Positions 46,198 through 56,896 of a stretch of 64,000 nt of DNA are shown piece after piece. Below the pieces are notes generated by a model. The model did not search any database, was not told the origin of the DNA, and saw only the letters and a program-made list of their open reading frames with translations. Source of the DNA: an uncultured Clostridia bacterium (GTDB taxonomy: Bacteria > Bacillota > Clostridia > Oscillospirales > Ruminococcaceae); assembly GCA_947625915.1 (NCBI GenBank), contig CANQPX010000001.1:62001-126000 (forward strand), written 5' to 3'. Position 1 is the first letter of the stretch; each line of letters opens with the position of its first letter. The translations under genes and the position numbers were made by a program.

Positions 46198-49100
46198 TTG
46201 GAATTCAATACCTTTGAATCTATTAAAATAGGTCTTGCTTCACCGGAAAAGATCAAGGAATGGTCACACGGCGAGGTAACAAGACCCGAGACTATAAACT
46301 ACAGGACCCAGAAGCCCGAAAGGGACGGTCTGTTCTGTGAAAGGATCTTCGGTCCGCAGAAAGACTGGGAATGTCACTGCGGAAAATATAAGAAGATCCG
46401 CTTCAAGGGCAAGATATGCGACCGCTGCGGCGTTGAGGTAACACGCTCAAAAGTCCGCCGCGAACGTATGGGACATATCGAGCTTGCCGCTCCATGCTCC
46501 CATATCTGGTACTTCAAGGGTACTCCGTCAAGAATAGGTCAGGTAATAGAAGTTTCCCAGAAACGTCTGGAAGAAGTCCTCTATTTCACAAAATATATCG
46601 TTACCGACCCGGGCAATACAGAGCTTTTGAAAAAACAGCTCCTTACCGAAAAAGAATATGCCGATATGCGCGAAAAGTACGAGGACGATTTCGTCGCTGA
46701 AATGGGCGCAGAGGCTATACAGGAACTGCTCGAAGAATACAGCCACGACAGATACGATAACTTTATCTGTAAGAATATCGCGGCTTTTGAAAAGGTAACA
46801 GGCTTAGATGAGGAAAGAATAAAAGATCTCCTTGCAAAACGTTACTACGTTATAACAGATAACGGCGAAAATGAAAATTACGCCGTCGGAGACGTTGTTT
46901 CAAGGATCAAATACAAGGAAGAGATCCTTCCCCATAACAGACGCCAGATGGAGATACAGGCTCCGTTAATAAAAGTCGAAACAGGTTCTTACTATATCGA
47001 AAGAATTTTCTTCGAGAATATCGAAGCGGCAAACACTACAGGCGAATTCAATGAACTTGCCGATAAGGAAAACTGGATAAATAACCTCGTCTGGGCTTCA
47101 AACGAACTTAAAGAGGAACTCACAGATCTCCCTCCCGGACAAAAGAAAATAAAACTCCTTAAAAGACTGGAGATCATTGAAGCTTTCCGCCTTTCGGGCA
47201 ACAAGCCGGAATGGATGATAATAAATATCCTCCCCGTTATCCCGCCTGACATACGTCCTATGATAATGCTGGACGGCGGAAGATACGGAACTTCCGACCT
47301 TAACGATCTTTACAGACGCGTTATAAACAGAAATAACCGCCTTAAAAAAATGCTTGAACTTGAAGCTCCCGACATTATCATACGCAACGAAAAAAGAATG
47401 CTCCAAGAAGCAGTCGACGCTCTTATCGACAACGGCAGACACGGCAGACCCGTTACGGGACCCAATAACCGCGCTCTCAAATCCCTTTCCGATATGCTGA
47501 AAGGTAAACAGGGACGTTTCCGTCAGAACCTTCTCGGTAAACGTGTCGACTACTCGGGACGTTCGGTTATCGTCGTAGGACCCGAACTCAAGATGTTCCA
47601 GTGCGGTCTCCCGAAAGAAATGGCTCTGGAACTGTTCAAGCCTTTTGTTATGAAGCGCCTTGTGGATACGCAGAAATCCAACAACATCAAGTCCGCCCGC
47701 AAAAAAGTCGACAGAGCGGAAAATGATGTCTGGGACGCTCTGGAAAATGTTATCAAGGATCACCCCGTTCTGCTGAACCGTGCGCCTACGCTCCACAGGC
47801 TCGGTATACAAGCATTTGAACCTATACTTGTTGAAGGACGCGCACTGAAACTTCACCCGCTGGTTTGTACCGCTTACAACGCCGACTTCGACGGCGACCA
47901 GATGGCAGTACACCTTCCCCTTTCGGCGGAAGCTCAGGCGGAAGCAAGGTTCCTTATGCTGGCGGCAAATAACCTGCTGAAACCTTCTGACGGACGTCCT
48001 GTTGCAGTTCCGTCACAGGATATGGTGCTTGGTTCTTACTACCTGACAATGAAGAAAGAAGATAAGGACGAAAACGGAAATTATATCGAAAAAGGCGCGG
48101 GAAAAGTCTTTCGCGATGTGAATGAGGCTCTTATGGCTTATAACGAGGGCGCGGTATCTATCCATGCTCCCATAAAAGTAAGGATCTCTAAGGACATCGG
48201 CGGCAGAACAGTTTCCAAACTCATAGACTGCACAGTGGGAAGGATCATTTTCAACGAAAATATCCCCCAGAACTTGGGATATGTTGACAGAACAAATTCC
48301 GATAAGCAGTTTGACCTTGAAATAGATTTCCTTGTTAAAAAAGGTCAGCTTTCCGATATCATCGAAAGATGCATACGCATACACGGAACTGCCACAACTT
48401 CTGAAGTGCTTGACAAGATAAAGGCTCTGGGCTTCAAATTCTCCACAAAAGCGGCAATAACCGTTGCGGTATGCGATGCGGAGATCCCTGAAAAGAAAAA
48501 GGATATCCTCGCTGATGCCGACGCTCAGGTAGAAAAAATAAACAAACTGTATAAAAGAGGATTTATATCCTCTGCGGAAAAATCCAAGAGGTTCATCGAG
48601 ATATGGAACAAAGCTACAGATGATGTTACCGTTGCCCTTAAAGACGGTCTCGATAAGTACAATCCTATCTTTATGATGGCGGACTCCGGCGCCCGCGGAA
48701 GTATCAACCAGATACGTCAGCTTGCAGGTATGCGCGGACTTATCGCAAATACTTCCGGTTCCACCATCGAAATGCCTATTCGTGCAAATTACCGTGAAGG
48801 TCTTAACATTCTGGAATACTTCATTTCCTCCCGTGGTGCAAGAAAAGGACTTGCCGATACGGCTCTGCGTACAGCTGACTCTGGTTACCTTACGAGACGT
48901 CTTGTAGATGTTTCGCAGGACGTAATTATCCGCGAAGAAGACTGCGGAACTACCGAAGGCATAGAAATTTACACCATCAAAAACGGAAACGAAATGATCG
49001 AACCCCTTAAAGAACGTCTTATCGGACGTTACCTCATAGAAGATCTCCGCGATCCGAATACGGGCGACCTCATTATGAGCCATACCAAGCTCATTACGGA

Positions 49101-50121
49101 TTCCGATGCACAGAAGATAGTTGACAGCGGCGTTGAAAGAGTAAAGATACGCTCCGTTCTCAACTGTAAAGCCAAACACGGCGTATGCGCAAAATGTTAC
49201 GGCGCGAACCTTGCAAATAACAATCTTGTTGCTGTCGGTGAAGCAGTCGGCGTAATTGCCGCACAGTCCATCGGTGAGCCGGGTACTCAGCTTACAATGA
49301 GAACCTTCCACACGGGCGGTATCGCTTCTGCGGAAGATATCACACAGGGTCTTCCCCGTGTTGAGGAACTCTTTGAAAGCAGACGTCCGAAAAATGCGGC
49401 GATCATCTCCAGAATTTCCGGAACAGTACGCATGGAAGAGATCAAAAAGATCAGGAACATCATTATCACCGATGCCGAAACAGGTACGGAAGAATATTAT
49501 CCCGTTCCTTACGGATATAAGATAAAAGTTCACGAGGGCGATACCGTTGAAATGGGCGCACCGCTCACGGAAGGTTCTATCAATCCGGGAGATATCCTTG
49601 CGGTAAACGGACAGCAGGCAGTACAGAACTATATCATTACCGAAGTACAAAAAGTTTACCGTCTGCAAGGTGTTGATATCAACGATAAGCACATTGAAGT
49701 TATCGTACGTCAGATGCTCCGCAAGGTCAAAGTTGAGGAAAGCGGTTCAAGCTATCTGCTCCCCGGTTCACTGGTAGACAAGAGGGAGATAGACGAGATC
49801 AATGCGGAAATACAAGCCCGCATAGATGCAGGTGAAGAAGGACTTACACTTGCGACAACAGTTCCCGTGCTGCAAGGTATCACGAAAGCTTCTTCCAACT
49901 CGGACAGCTTCTTGTCGGCGGCATCGTTCCAAGAGACTACGAGAGCGCTTACAGACGCAGCTATCAAGGGCAAGAGCGACTACTTGCAGGGACTCAAAGA
50001 GAATGTTATCATCGGTAAGCTTATTCCTGCCGGAACGGGCATGGACGTTTACAACAACATTCAGCTCATAAAGAATGAGACAGCGACCGAACACACGGCG
50101 CCTGTAGTTCCGATAGTTTAA
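46198..50121 (+). CDS. rpoC: RNA polymerase beta' subunit
   Basis: The 1,307-residue subunit starts [19 protein letters not shown]. It has the zinc-binding Cys at 59, 61, 74 and 77 (CHCG ... CDRCG), the active-site [12 protein letters not shown] with the three magnesium-binding Asp, [17 protein letters not shown] in the trigger-loop/bridge region, and the second zinc motif [13 protein letters not shown]. The start is TTG at 46198, 8 nt after AAGGAG; the GTG at 46189 overlaps that site. It is co-transcribed with rpoB (103-nt gap). Confidence 0.96.
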   Translation: MEFNTFESIKIGLASPEKIKEWSHGEVTRPETINYRTQKPERDGLFCERIFGPQKDWECHCGKYKKIRFKGKICDRCGVEVTRSKVRRERMGHIELAAPCSHIWYFKGTPSRIGQVIEVSQKRLEEVLYFTKYIVTDPGNTELLKKQLLTEKEYADMREKYEDDFVAEMGAEAIQELLEEYSHDRYDNFICKNIAAFEKVTGLDEERIKDLLAKRYYVITDNGENENYAVGDVVSRIKYKEEILPHNRRQMEIQAPLIKVETGSYYIERIFFENIEAANTTGEFNELADKENWINNLVWASNELKEELTDLPPGQKKIKLLKRLEIIEAFRLSGNKPEWMIINILPVIPPDIRPMIMLDGGRYGTSDLNDLYRRVINRNNRLKKMLELEAPDIIIRNEKRMLQEAVDALIDNGRHGRPVTGPNNRALKSLSDMLKGKQGRFRQNLLGKRVDYSGRSVIVVGPELKMFQCGLPKEMALELFKPFVMKRLVDTQKSNNIKSARKKVDRAENDVWDALENVIKDHPVLLNRAPTLHRLGIQAFEPILVEGRALKLHPLVCTAYNADFDGDQMAVHLPLSAEAQAEARFLMLAANNLLKPSDGRPVAVPSQDMVLGSYYLTMKKEDKDENGNYIEKGAGKVFRDVNEALMAYNEGAVSIHAPIKVRISKDIGGRTVSKLIDCTVGRIIFNENIPQNLGYVDRTNSDKQFDLEIDFLVKKGQLSDIIERCIRIHGTATTSEVLDKIKALGFKFSTKAAITVAVCDAEIPEKKKDILADADAQVEKINKLYKRGFISSAEKSKRFIEIWNKATDDVTVALKDGLDKYNPIFMMADSGARGSINQIRQLAGMRGLIANTSGSTIEMPIRANYREGLNILEYFISSRGARKGLADTALRTADSGYLTRRLVDVSQDVIIREEDCGTTEGIEIYTIKNGNEMIEPLKERLIGRYLIEDLRDPNTGDLIMSHTKLITDSDAQKIVDSGVERVKIRSVLNCKAKHGVCAKCYGANLANNNLVAVGEAVGVIAAQSIGEPGTQLTMRTFHTGGIASAEDITQGLPRVEELFESRRPKNAAIISRISGTVRMEEIKKIRNIIITDAETGTEEYYPVPYGYKIKVHEGDTVEMGAPLTEGSINPGDILAVNGQQAVQNYIITEVQKVYRLQGVDINDKHIEVIVRQMLRKVKVEESGSSYLLPGSLVDKREIDEINAEIQARIDAGEEGLTLATTVPVLQGITKASSNSDSFLSAASFQETTRALTDAAIKGKSDYLQGLKENVIIGKLIPAGTGMDVYNNIQLIKNETATEHTAPVVPIV

Positions 50122-50132
50122 TCAAAAAAGAG

Positions 50133-50166
50133 AACGGCGAGCCAAAAGGCTCGCCGTTTGCTTTTG
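50133..50166 (+). terminator. Rho-independent terminator after rpoC
   Basis: A perfect 11-bp stem (AACGGCGAGCC/GGCTCGCCGTT) with a four-A loop, followed by a T-rich tail, 11 nt after the rpoC stop. Confidence 0.88.
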
Positions 50167-50199
50167 CCGAAAAAGCATTTATGAAGAATAGCATATTTC

Positions 50200-50473
50200 A
50201 TTGTTAAAAACTAATTGCTCTTTATTGCAAAACAGCTCACCGGGCTGTTTTGCAAGGCTTAAATTAAGACAACCGTTAATGCCAAGGGGAACGCTCTCTC
50301 TTGCAGAGCGTTCCCCTCTTGCCGCTTTCAGCGGCAATTCACCCCTTTGCAGAGGCGCCTTCGTAATGGGAATTTCGCGCTCTGCGGAGCGCGACAAGGG
50401 CTCCGCCCCTTGACCCCGCCAGCGCGGCTGCGCTGGACCAGCTTTTCAATTTTGCGCTGCGCGCAAAATTGTT
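50200..50473. repeat. Family B modular hairpin repeat, copy B3
   Basis: Same order of hairpins as B1 but in the shorter form. GCAAAACAGC stem, GGGGAACGCTCT/AGAGCGTTCCCC, TTGCCGC/GCGGCAA, GCGCTC/GAGCGC, CAAGGG/CCCTTG, CCAGCGC/GCGCTGG and CAATTTTGCGC/GCGCAAAATTG. It fills the gap between the convergent rpoC and prfB genes. Confidence 0.85.
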
Positions 50474-50475
50474 TT

Positions 50476-51600
50476 TTATTTCTGCAGCGTTCCGTGCGAA
50501 AGCGCTGTCAAGTACGCGTTTATAAATCCGTCAAGATCGCCGTCCATTACCGCACCGATGTTGCCGTTCTCAAACCCCGTGCGGTGATCCTTCGCAAGCG
50601 TATACGGCATGAATACATACGAACGTATCTGCGCGCCCCACGCGATCTCTTTCTGAACGCCCTTGATATCCTCGATCTTTTCAAGATGTTCACGCTCTTT
50701 TATTTCAACAAGCTTTGACATAAGCATTTTCATTGCATAATCCTTGTTCTGGTACTGGCTGCGCTGTGTCTGACAGGAAACAACTATCCCCGTGGGAAGA
50801 TGCGTCAGACGCACCGCCGAGGAAGTCTTGTTTACCTTCTGTCCGCCTGCACCGCTTGCACGGTAGAAATCTATTTCCAGATCTTCCGGACGGATCTCAA
50901 TGTTCGTATCCGCTTCGCTCATTTCCGGCATGACTTCAAGAGATGCAAAGGAAGTGTGCCGCCTTCCCGAAGCGTCAAAGGGCGAAACTCTTACAAGACG
51001 GTGAACGCCCATCTCCGATTTAAGAAAACCGTAAGCATTTATTCCTTCCACAAGCAGCGACGCGGATTTCAATCCCGCTTCATCGCCGTCCAGATAGTCG
51101 AGGGTAGTGACTTTATAACCGTGGCTCTCCGCCCACATATTGTACATTCTGAAAAGCATCTGCGCCCAATCCTGCGCTTCTGTTCCTCCCGCGCCCGCAT
51201 GGAACGTGAGGATAGCGTTCTTGCTGTCATATTCTCCCGTAAGCAGCGTGGTAAGCTTCATAGCTTCAAGTTCTTTCTTGAAATGCTCCGCGTCATGCTT
51301 GATCTCCATAGCCGTTTCTTCGTCGTCCTCTTCTTCCATGGCAAGTTCTATCATGGTGAGAGCGTCTTCAAGTTTTTCATTGAGTTTGTCGTAACTTTCA
51401 ATGGTTGCTTCGTGGTGCTTTATGGTCTGCATGACTTTCTGGGAATTTTCGATATCGTTCCAGAAGCCGTCCTTTCCCGATTCTTCACGAAGTTTGGCAA
51501 TTTCTTCTTTTGCCTTATCGATATCAAGAATTTCGTAAAGCTGTTTCATATCCTTGCGATAACCTTCAAGCTCTACTTTAAGTTCATCCAATAACAGCAT
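50476..51600 (-). CDS. prfB: Peptide chain release factor 2, no programmed frameshift
   Basis: The 374-residue factor ends translation at UGA and UAA. The SPF tripeptide (206-208) reads the stop codon and GGQ (252-254) triggers peptide release. In most bacteria prfB needs a +1 frameshift after about 25 codons; here the frame is continuous from MLLLDELKVELEGYRKDMKQLYEIL onward, so that autoregulation is absent. The start has GGAG 8 nt upstream. It is the last gene of the polyamine-CLC run. Confidence 0.95.
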   Translation of the reverse strand: MLLLDELKVELEGYRKDMKQLYEILDIDKAKEEIAKLREESGKDGFWNDIENSQKVMQTIKHHEATIESYDKLNEKLEDALTMIELAMEEEDDEETAMEIKHDAEHFKKELEAMKLTTLLTGEYDSKNAILTFHAGAGGTEAQDWAQMLFRMYNMWAESHGYKVTTLDYLDGDEAGLKSASLLVEGINAYGFLKSEMGVHRLVRVSPFDASGRRHTSFASLEVMPEMSEADTNIEIRPEDLEIDFYRASGAGGQKVNKTSSAVRLTHLPTGIVVSCQTQRSQYQNKDYAMKMLMSKLVEIKEREHLEKIEDIKGVQKEIAWGAQIRSYVFMPYTLAKDHRTGFENGNIGAVMDGDLDGFINAYLTALSHGTLQK

Positions 51601-51626
51601 TTGTATGCTCCTTTCGATTTTTATGT

Positions 51627-52976
51627 TTAATTATCATTTTGTTTATAAACAACGGGGCGAAGCTTCGACTGGTGGAATTTCTGCGCGCTGTAAAGCCCCC
51701 AATAACCCGAAAGCATATAGCTTATCGTTATTGCAAGCGCAAAGAACGGCAGTCCTCCCGATCCGAAAAGTTCTATGCTAAGTACGAGCGTTGCAAAGGG
51801 GCAGTTCGTAACTCCGCAGAAAACTGCAAGAAGTCCCACCGCTGCTCCGAAACTCGGGTCAAGCCCGATAAGTCCGCCGAAGAAGCAGCCGAAAGTCGCT
51901 CCCGTGAAAAAGCTTGGAACGATCTCTCCGCCTTTAAAACCCGCGCCAAGAGTCAGCGCGGTAAAAAGAATTTTCATGGCAAAAGCGATCGGAGATGCAT
52001 TTCCGGAAAATGCGCGTTCGATAACGTCCATTCCCGCGCCGTTATAATCGGTAGTTCCGATCAGCAGCGTAAGCACAACTACTATCGCTCCGCCTGCGGC
52101 TACTCGTAAATAATCGTTCTTTATATACTTTTTGTATAGTTTTCCCCCGCTTTGTATCGCATAGCAGAACAGAACGCTCACTCCCGCGCACAATGCGCCT
52201 AAAAGCGTTACCCGAAGCAGGTCGGGAACAGCTTTCGTATTGAAAACGGGAACGCCTTTTACTATGAATGATTCAGGGGAAATGCCGAAAAATTTTGCCG
52301 TCAGCGCAGCCGTTACCGATGAGACCATACACGGAACGAGCGCGGAATACTGCGCCGCCGCAACTATGGTAACTTCAACGGCAAACACCGCCGCTGCCGC
52401 AGGCGTTCCGAAAAGCGCGGAAAATCCCGCCGCCATTCCGCACATTATCAGCGTTGAAGTATCGTCCTTGTCAAGTTTTAGAAGTTTCCCGAATGGCGAC
52501 GCAACGCTCCCGCCTATCTGCAGAGCCGCACCCTCGCGTCCTGCCGAACCTCCTGTTATATGCGTCAGGAAAGTTGCCGCAAATATCAGCGGCGCAAGCT
52601 TTATCGAAACTTTTTCCTCCGAGCGCGCACCTTTTATTATGTTGTTTGTCCCCGGATCCTGTGAAAGCCCCATTATCCTGTACAAAAAAACTATAACAAT
52701 TCCCGCAGCCGGCAAAGCAAAAATTATCGGCTTATGGAACGTTCTGAACTCTGTTGCGAACGAAAGAGCTATATTGAACGCCGTTCCCGCAAGTCCAACG
52801 ACTATCCCCACCGCAGCGGCAATTATGAACCATTTCAGGAAGCCTATTATAAGCTGCATATAGGTATGAGTTCCCACCGTGATATCCGCCGCTTCGGCAG
52901 CTTTTACAGTCTGAACGTTCTGAATGTTCTGAACGGGTTTTTGTGCGGTATGGCGTTTTTTATTTTTCTTGGACAT
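51627..52976 (-). CDS. CLC-family chloride channel or H+/Cl- exchanger
   Basis: The 449-residue membrane protein has about ten hydrophobic segments. The anion-path motif GSAGREGAALQIGGS (about 142-156) carries the gating Glu (GREG), followed by FGTPAAAAVFAVEV and GAGFKGGEIVPSFFTGATFG. Whether it is a channel or an exchanger cannot be told reliably. A Lys/Gln-rich N-terminal tail precedes the first helix. It begins 15 nt after speB. Confidence 0.9.
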   Translation of the reverse strand: MSKKNKKRHTAQKPVQNIQNVQTVKAAEAADITVGTHTYMQLIIGFLKWFIIAAAVGIVVGLAGTAFNIALSFATEFRTFHKPIIFALPAAGIVIVFLYRIMGLSQDPGTNNIIKGARSEEKVSIKLAPLIFAATFLTHITGGSAGREGAALQIGGSVASPFGKLLKLDKDDTSTLIMCGMAAGFSALFGTPAAAAVFAVEVTIVAAAQYSALVPCMVSSVTAALTAKFFGISPESFIVKGVPVFNTKAVPDLLRVTLLGALCAGVSVLFCYAIQSGGKLYKKYIKNDYLRVAAGGAIVVVLTLLIGTTDYNGAGMDVIERAFSGNASPIAFAMKILFTALTLGAGFKGGEIVPSFFTGATFGCFFGGLIGLDPSFGAAVGLLAVFCGVTNCPFATLVLSIELFGSGGLPFFALAITISYMLSGYWGLYSAQKFHQSKLRPVVYKQNDN

Positions 52977-52991
52977 ATCCGTCTCCTTCCG

Positions 52992-53840
52992 TTAATTTTC
53001 GAGCATGAGCAGCACTTCCCGCAGGAGTTTGCAGGCTGTCGCCGTTGAAACACCGCTCTGATCGTAATGCGGCGAAAGTTCGTTAAGGTCTGCTCCTGCG
53101 ATGTCAAGATCTTTCAGTTTAAGGACTGCTCCGAGCAGTTCATTGAACGTTACGCCTCCCGCTTCCGGCGTACCCGTTCCGGGGAACGCCGACGGGTCGA
53201 GAACGTCCATATCTATCGTCAGGTAAACTTTTTTCCCTTTCAGTTCGTCAAGGATATTTTCCACGCCGTCAACGTCAAATTTGTGCATTTTTGTATGCTT
53301 TTCGGCAAAGCGGAACTCTTCCCGTTCGCCGCTCCTTATGCCGAACTGATAAATGTGACCGTCTCCCACAAGTTCATGACATCTTCTCATAACGCAGGCA
53401 TGGGAATTTTTTACTCCGAGGTAATCGTCCCGCAGGTCTGCGTGTGCGTCAAATTGTATAATATACAGATCTTTATACTTTTTGTAAACCGAACGTACCG
53501 CTCCGAGGGTAACTGAATGTTCCCCGCCAAGCATAACGGGACGTTTTCCGTCTGCGAGAATTTCATCGGCAATTTTCTCTATCTGTTCAAGTGCTGTCTC
53601 CACCGAACCTATGCAAAGTTCCGGATCGCCTGCGTCGAAAATATCATAGTCGAGCAGATCTTTGTCCTGATAGGGAGAATAAGTCTCTATCCCGAAACTT
53701 TCCGCACGTATCGCCGAACAGCCGAACCTTGTTCCGGGACGGAAAGAAGTCGTACTGTCAAAAGGCGCGCCGAAAATAACGGTCTTAGCCTTTTCGTATT
53801 CGCAGTCACAGCTTATGAAAGCTTTTCTTTCTATTTGCAT
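52992..53840 (-). CDS. speB: Agmatinase
   Basis: The 282-residue ureohydrolase splits agmatine into putrescine and urea. The dinuclear Mn site residues are H108 (GGEHS), D131, H133 and D135 (FDAHADL), and the TIDMDVLDP segment near 210. The product feeds SpeE, encoded just upstream. The ATG at 53840 is chosen over GTG at 53852, which overlaps the GGAG site. Confidence 0.93.
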   Translation of the reverse strand: MQIERKAFISCDCEYEKAKTVIFGAPFDSTTSFRPGTRFGCSAIRAESFGIETYSPYQDKDLLDYDIFDAGDPELCIGSVETALEQIEKIADEILADGKRPVMLGGEHSVTLGAVRSVYKKYKDLYIIQFDAHADLRDDYLGVKNSHACVMRRCHELVGDGHIYQFGIRSGEREEFRFAEKHTKMHKFDVDGVENILDELKGKKVYLTIDMDVLDPSAFPGTGTPEAGGVTFNELLGAVLKLKDLDIAGADLNELSPHYDQSGVSTATACKLLREVLLMLEN

Positions 53841-53858
53841 GATAGATCTCACTCCGTT

Positions 53859-54704
53859 TTATGAATGTTCCAGCAGTTCCTTAACATAATTCGGTATAGC
53901 AAAACAACCCTTGTGAAGTTCCGTATTGTAGTATCTTGTTTTTATCCCCAGAGCGTTCCACCTGTCCGCGTCTGCATTCAGCGGGTCAATGCTTTTTGAA
54001 GCGAACCCGAACAGCCAATGCCCTGACGGATATGTGGGGATATGCACCTGATACACGCGGCATATATCGAAAAATTCCCTTATCCGCCTGTGCGCTCTCT
54101 GCATGGCTTTTGCGTCCTCGGCATAGTAAGGGCTTTCATGCTGATTTACCAGAATACCGTTATCGGTGAGCGCGCTGAAACAGTTACCGTAAAATTCGCT
54201 TGTAAAAAGTCCCTCTCCGGGTCCGAAAGGATCGGTGCTGTCAACGATTATCAGATCGTAGAGGTTTTCCTTTCTGCGGACAAATCTCAAACCATCGTCA
54301 TAGAAAATATGAACTCTGGGGTCGTCCAATTTACAAGCGGTCACGGGGAGAAACTCCCTGCTCACTTCAACGACCCGCTCGTCAATTTCCACCATATCTA
54401 TATTTTCGATCGAATCATACCTTGTCAGTTCCCGAACGGTCCCGCCGTCTCCCGCACCGATAACGAGAATATTTTTTATATCCGGATTTGACGCCATAGC
54501 AACATGAGTTATCATTTCGTGATAGATGAATTCATCCTTTTCGGTGAGCATCATAAGTCCGTCAAGAGTCAAAAACCTGCCGAACTCGGGACTTTCAAAA
54601 ACATCTATCCGCTGATATTCGCTCTGTTCGGAATAGAGCTGCTTATTTATCCTTATTGACAATTTCACATCTTTTGTATGTGGCTCGCTGAACCATAGTT
54701 CCAT
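53859..54704 (-). CDS. speE: Spermidine synthase
   Basis: The 281-residue aminopropyltransferase adds an aminopropyl group from decarboxylated AdoMet to putrescine. Family motifs: GRFLTLDGLMMLTEKDEFIYHEM, VIGAGDGGTVREL and IVDSTDPFGPGEGLF (DSTDP, with the catalytic Asp). The site AAAGGAG precedes the start. The first 40 nt overlap the end of the antitoxin-like gene, so the two are probably translationally linked. Confidence 0.95.
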   Translation of the reverse strand: MELWFSEPHTKDVKLSIRINKQLYSEQSEYQRIDVFESPEFGRFLTLDGLMMLTEKDEFIYHEMITHVAMASNPDIKNILVIGAGDGGTVRELTRYDSIENIDMVEIDERVVEVSREFLPVTACKLDDPRVHIFYDDGLRFVRRKENLYDLIIVDSTDPFGPGEGLFTSEFYGNCFSALTDNGILVNQHESPYYAEDAKAMQRAHRRIREFFDICRVYQVHIPTYPSGHWLFGFASKSIDPLNADADRWNALGIKTRYYNTELHKGCFAIPNYVKELLEHS

Positions 54705-55030
54705 AAATGATCTCCTTTCATTAGATCATAAGTTTTTGCCTTTCTTTCTGCTCTTATCTCGTCTATTTCAGCATTTATTTCATCTAAAGTCATTTCCGGT
54801 ATATCGGAAAGCTGTTTTCTTATTTCTCTGAATGCACTTATGCCGTCTTTCCTGCTGACCTGTTCTTCCGGAAGTTTTGCTTCAAACGGAAGTCCATTTT
54901 CCATTACGCTTCTTTTCATAAACATTTTTAATGCGGTAATAAGATCCATACCAAGTGATTCATATATTTCTGTTGCTTGCTGCTTCAATTCTTTATCTGT
55001 TCTGAATTGTATCAATTCCTGATCAGCCAT
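54665..55030 (-). CDS. RelB/DinJ-like antitoxin, without a toxin partner
   Basis: The 121-residue protein has the ribbon-helix-helix core of the RelB/DinJ family (LIQFRTDKELKQQATEIYESLGMDLITALKMFMKRSVMENGLPFEA) followed by a charged tail (EINAEIDEIRAERKAK). Normally a RelE/YafQ-type toxin follows; here the next gene is speE, overlapping by 40 nt. The start at 55030 follows GAGGAG. It could be an orphan antitoxin or a repressor of the polyamine operon; the latter is inference. Confidence 0.75.
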   Translation of the reverse strand: MADQELIQFRTDKELKQQATEIYESLGMDLITALKMFMKRSVMENGLPFEAKLPEEQVSRKDGISAFREIRKQLSDIPEMTLDEINAEIDEIRAERKAKTYDLMKGDHLWNYGSASHIQKM

Positions 55031-55109
55031 AAGATCCACTCCTCACATTTATTACCAATATTTGATGCATAAAGAACTTTTTACACATCGACCGATCAAA
55101 TAATTTTGC

Positions 55110-55373
55110 TTACAGTTCATTCGTATCCGACCTGTTTTTTCTGCCAAGAGAGGAAAGTTCCGACAGATTGGCTTTGTAATAATTTCTAAGGCATACGAAC
55201 GCCGCGGCTCCCCACATTACTCCCGCGCCGAAGCCCGTTATCCGCAGAATGAACGACTCGCCGTGCATGAATTCATGCACCGACACGGCTATCATCAGCA
55301 GTGCCAATGCCGCAAAGATCAATCCGAAATACAGATAACTGCTTTTTCTTTTGTACTTTGTGTAGCGTTCCAT
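55110..55373 (-). CDS. Small two-helix membrane protein in the polyamine operon
   Basis: The 87-residue protein has a basic start (MERYTKYKRKSSY), two membrane helices (about 14-32 YFGLIFAALALLMIAVSV and 43-62 ITGFGAGVMWGAAAFVCL) and a polar tail. I do not recognise a family. GAAAGGGG precedes the start. It lies 13 nt after speA. Confidence 0.65.
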   Translation of the reverse strand: MERYTKYKRKSSYLYFGLIFAALALLMIAVSVHEFMHGESFILRITGFGAGVMWGAAAFVCLRNYYKANLSELSSLGRKNRSDTNEL

Positions 55374-55386
55374 ATAAAAGCCCCTT

Positions 55387-56853
55387 TCATCGGTCTGTTA
55401 CCTTTATCCTTTCGATATCCATATCTTCCGTTCCTGTCATCATGCAGCCCCGTTCCTTGGAATATTTTATATGATCGAGAATCTCGGGAGTTATCAGTTC
55501 TCCCGGAGCAAGCATTGGAATTCCCGGAGGATAGCACATTACAAATTCACAGCTTACCTTTCCCACACTTTCGGAAATTGGAACCGACTTCTGCTTTCCG
55601 TAAAATGCTTCTCTCGGTGAAGTCACCACATGAGGCGCGATATACTCATTCTCCAGCATACCCGCCTTATCCCGTGAAAATCTCCGCTTTATCTCAGCCA
55701 TTGCGGAAACGAGACGTTCAATGTCCTTCCACCTGTCTCCCGCGGAAATATATGCAAGGATATTTCCTATATCTCCGAATTCTATTTGTATATCGTAATG
55801 ATCCCTTAACAGGTCATATACTTCAATTCCCGCAAGACCGATATCCCGTGTATGAACGGAAAGTTTTGTGCGGTCAAAGTCGTAGATATCATCGCCGTTT
55901 ATAAGTTCCTCGGCAAAAGCATAATACCCGCCGATATTTTCTATTTCTTTTCTGGCGTAAATCGCGGTCTCAAGAGCCTTTCCGATGATCTCCCTGCCGT
56001 GTACCGCAAGGCTCCTTCTTGAAATATCAAGTGAAGTTATCAGCAGATATGAACCGCTCGTTGTCTGGGTAAGATTTATGACAGCTCTTACCCGTCCTTC
56101 GGTCACTCCGAACCTTTCCGCGCCTTTTCCAAGCAGCAGCAGGCTGCTCTGCGTCAGCGAACCGCCCGACTTATGCATCGAAACAGCCGCCATATCCGCT
56201 CCCGCAGCCATTGCCGAGATCGGAAGTCCTTCCCCGAAATAGAAATGCGTTCCATGCGCTTCGTCCGCAAGTACAGCCATTCCGTGAGAATGGGCAATTT
56301 CCACTATCTTTTTCAGATCGGAGCAAACACCGTAATAAGTGGGATTGTTGACGAAAACGGCTTTTGCGTCGGGATTTTCAATTATAGCTTTTTCGACGTC
56401 CGCCGCGCTCATGCCGAGAGGAATTCCCAGCCTTGCGTTAACGCCGGGGTTGACATAAACGGGAACTGCGCCGCTTAGGATAAGTGAATTTATTGCGCTC
56501 CTGTGGACATTACGGGGCATTATAACCTTATCCCCCGCAGTGCATACGGAAAGTATCATTGACTGCACTGCGGAAGTAGTTCCGCCCACCATAAAAAAGC
56601 AGTAAGCCGCTCCGAACGCATCTGCTGCCAGTTCCTCCGATTCTTTTATAACGGAAGTCGGGTGGCAGAGATTATCCAGCGGCTTCATTGAGTTCACGTC
56701 AACATCAAGACAGGTCTGTCCCAGAAATCCCGTAAGTTCGGGATTGCCTTTTCCGTGTTTATGTCCGGGAACGTCAAAGGGAACTATCCTTGCTTCCCGA
56801 TATTTAAGAAGCGCTTCATAAACAGGAGCCCTTGTCTGGTCGAGAGCAGACAT
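55387..56853 (-). CDS. speA: Arginine decarboxylase (Orn/Lys/Arg decarboxylase family)
   Basis: The 488-residue PLP enzyme belongs to the aspartate-aminotransferase-fold decarboxylases common in Firmicutes. The PLP lysine is K228 (SMHKSGGS), with DEAHG at 197-201. The presence of agmatinase in the same operon points to arginine as the substrate (agmatine route), though lysine and ornithine enzymes look alike. The start at 56853 has GGAGGTGG upstream; the longer frame from 56898 runs through a family C palindrome. Confidence 0.88.
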   Translation of the reverse strand: MSALDQTRAPVYEALLKYREARIVPFDVPGHKHGKGNPELTGFLGQTCLDVDVNSMKPLDNLCHPTSVIKESEELAADAFGAAYCFFMVGGTTSAVQSMILSVCTAGDKVIMPRNVHRSAINSLILSGAVPVYVNPGVNARLGIPLGMSAADVEKAIIENPDAKAVFVNNPTYYGVCSDLKKIVEIAHSHGMAVLADEAHGTHFYFGEGLPISAMAAGADMAAVSMHKSGGSLTQSSLLLLGKGAERFGVTEGRVRAVINLTQTTSGSYLLITSLDISRRSLAVHGREIIGKALETAIYARKEIENIGGYYAFAEELINGDDIYDFDRTKLSVHTRDIGLAGIEVYDLLRDHYDIQIEFGDIGNILAYISAGDRWKDIERLVSAMAEIKRRFSRDKAGMLENEYIAPHVVTSPREAFYGKQKSVPISESVGKVSCEFVMCYPPGIPMLAPGELITPEILDHIKYSKERGCMMTGTEDMDIERIKVTDR

Positions 56854-56881
56854 TCTGCCACCTCCAATTATAGTGTTGAGA

Positions 56882-56896
56882 GCAGGCTGAGCCTGC
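56882..56896. repeat. Family C short palindrome upstream of speA
   Basis: GCAGGC-TGA-GCCTGC lies 29 bp upstream of the speA start. Of the 56854-57054 gap, the rest shows only a second family C copy and AACTCTTAACTCTCC repeats at about 57007-57033. Confidence 0.7.

Noticed and set aside
48013..49692. A 559-residue open frame on the minus strand across rpoC
   Set aside because: Shadow of rpoC for the same reason; composition rich in Phe, Tyr and Val without any family motif.
56867..56872. TATAAT in front of speA as a promoter
   Set aside because: It is only 2 bp before the ribosome-binding site, so the transcript would lack that site, and there is no matching -35.
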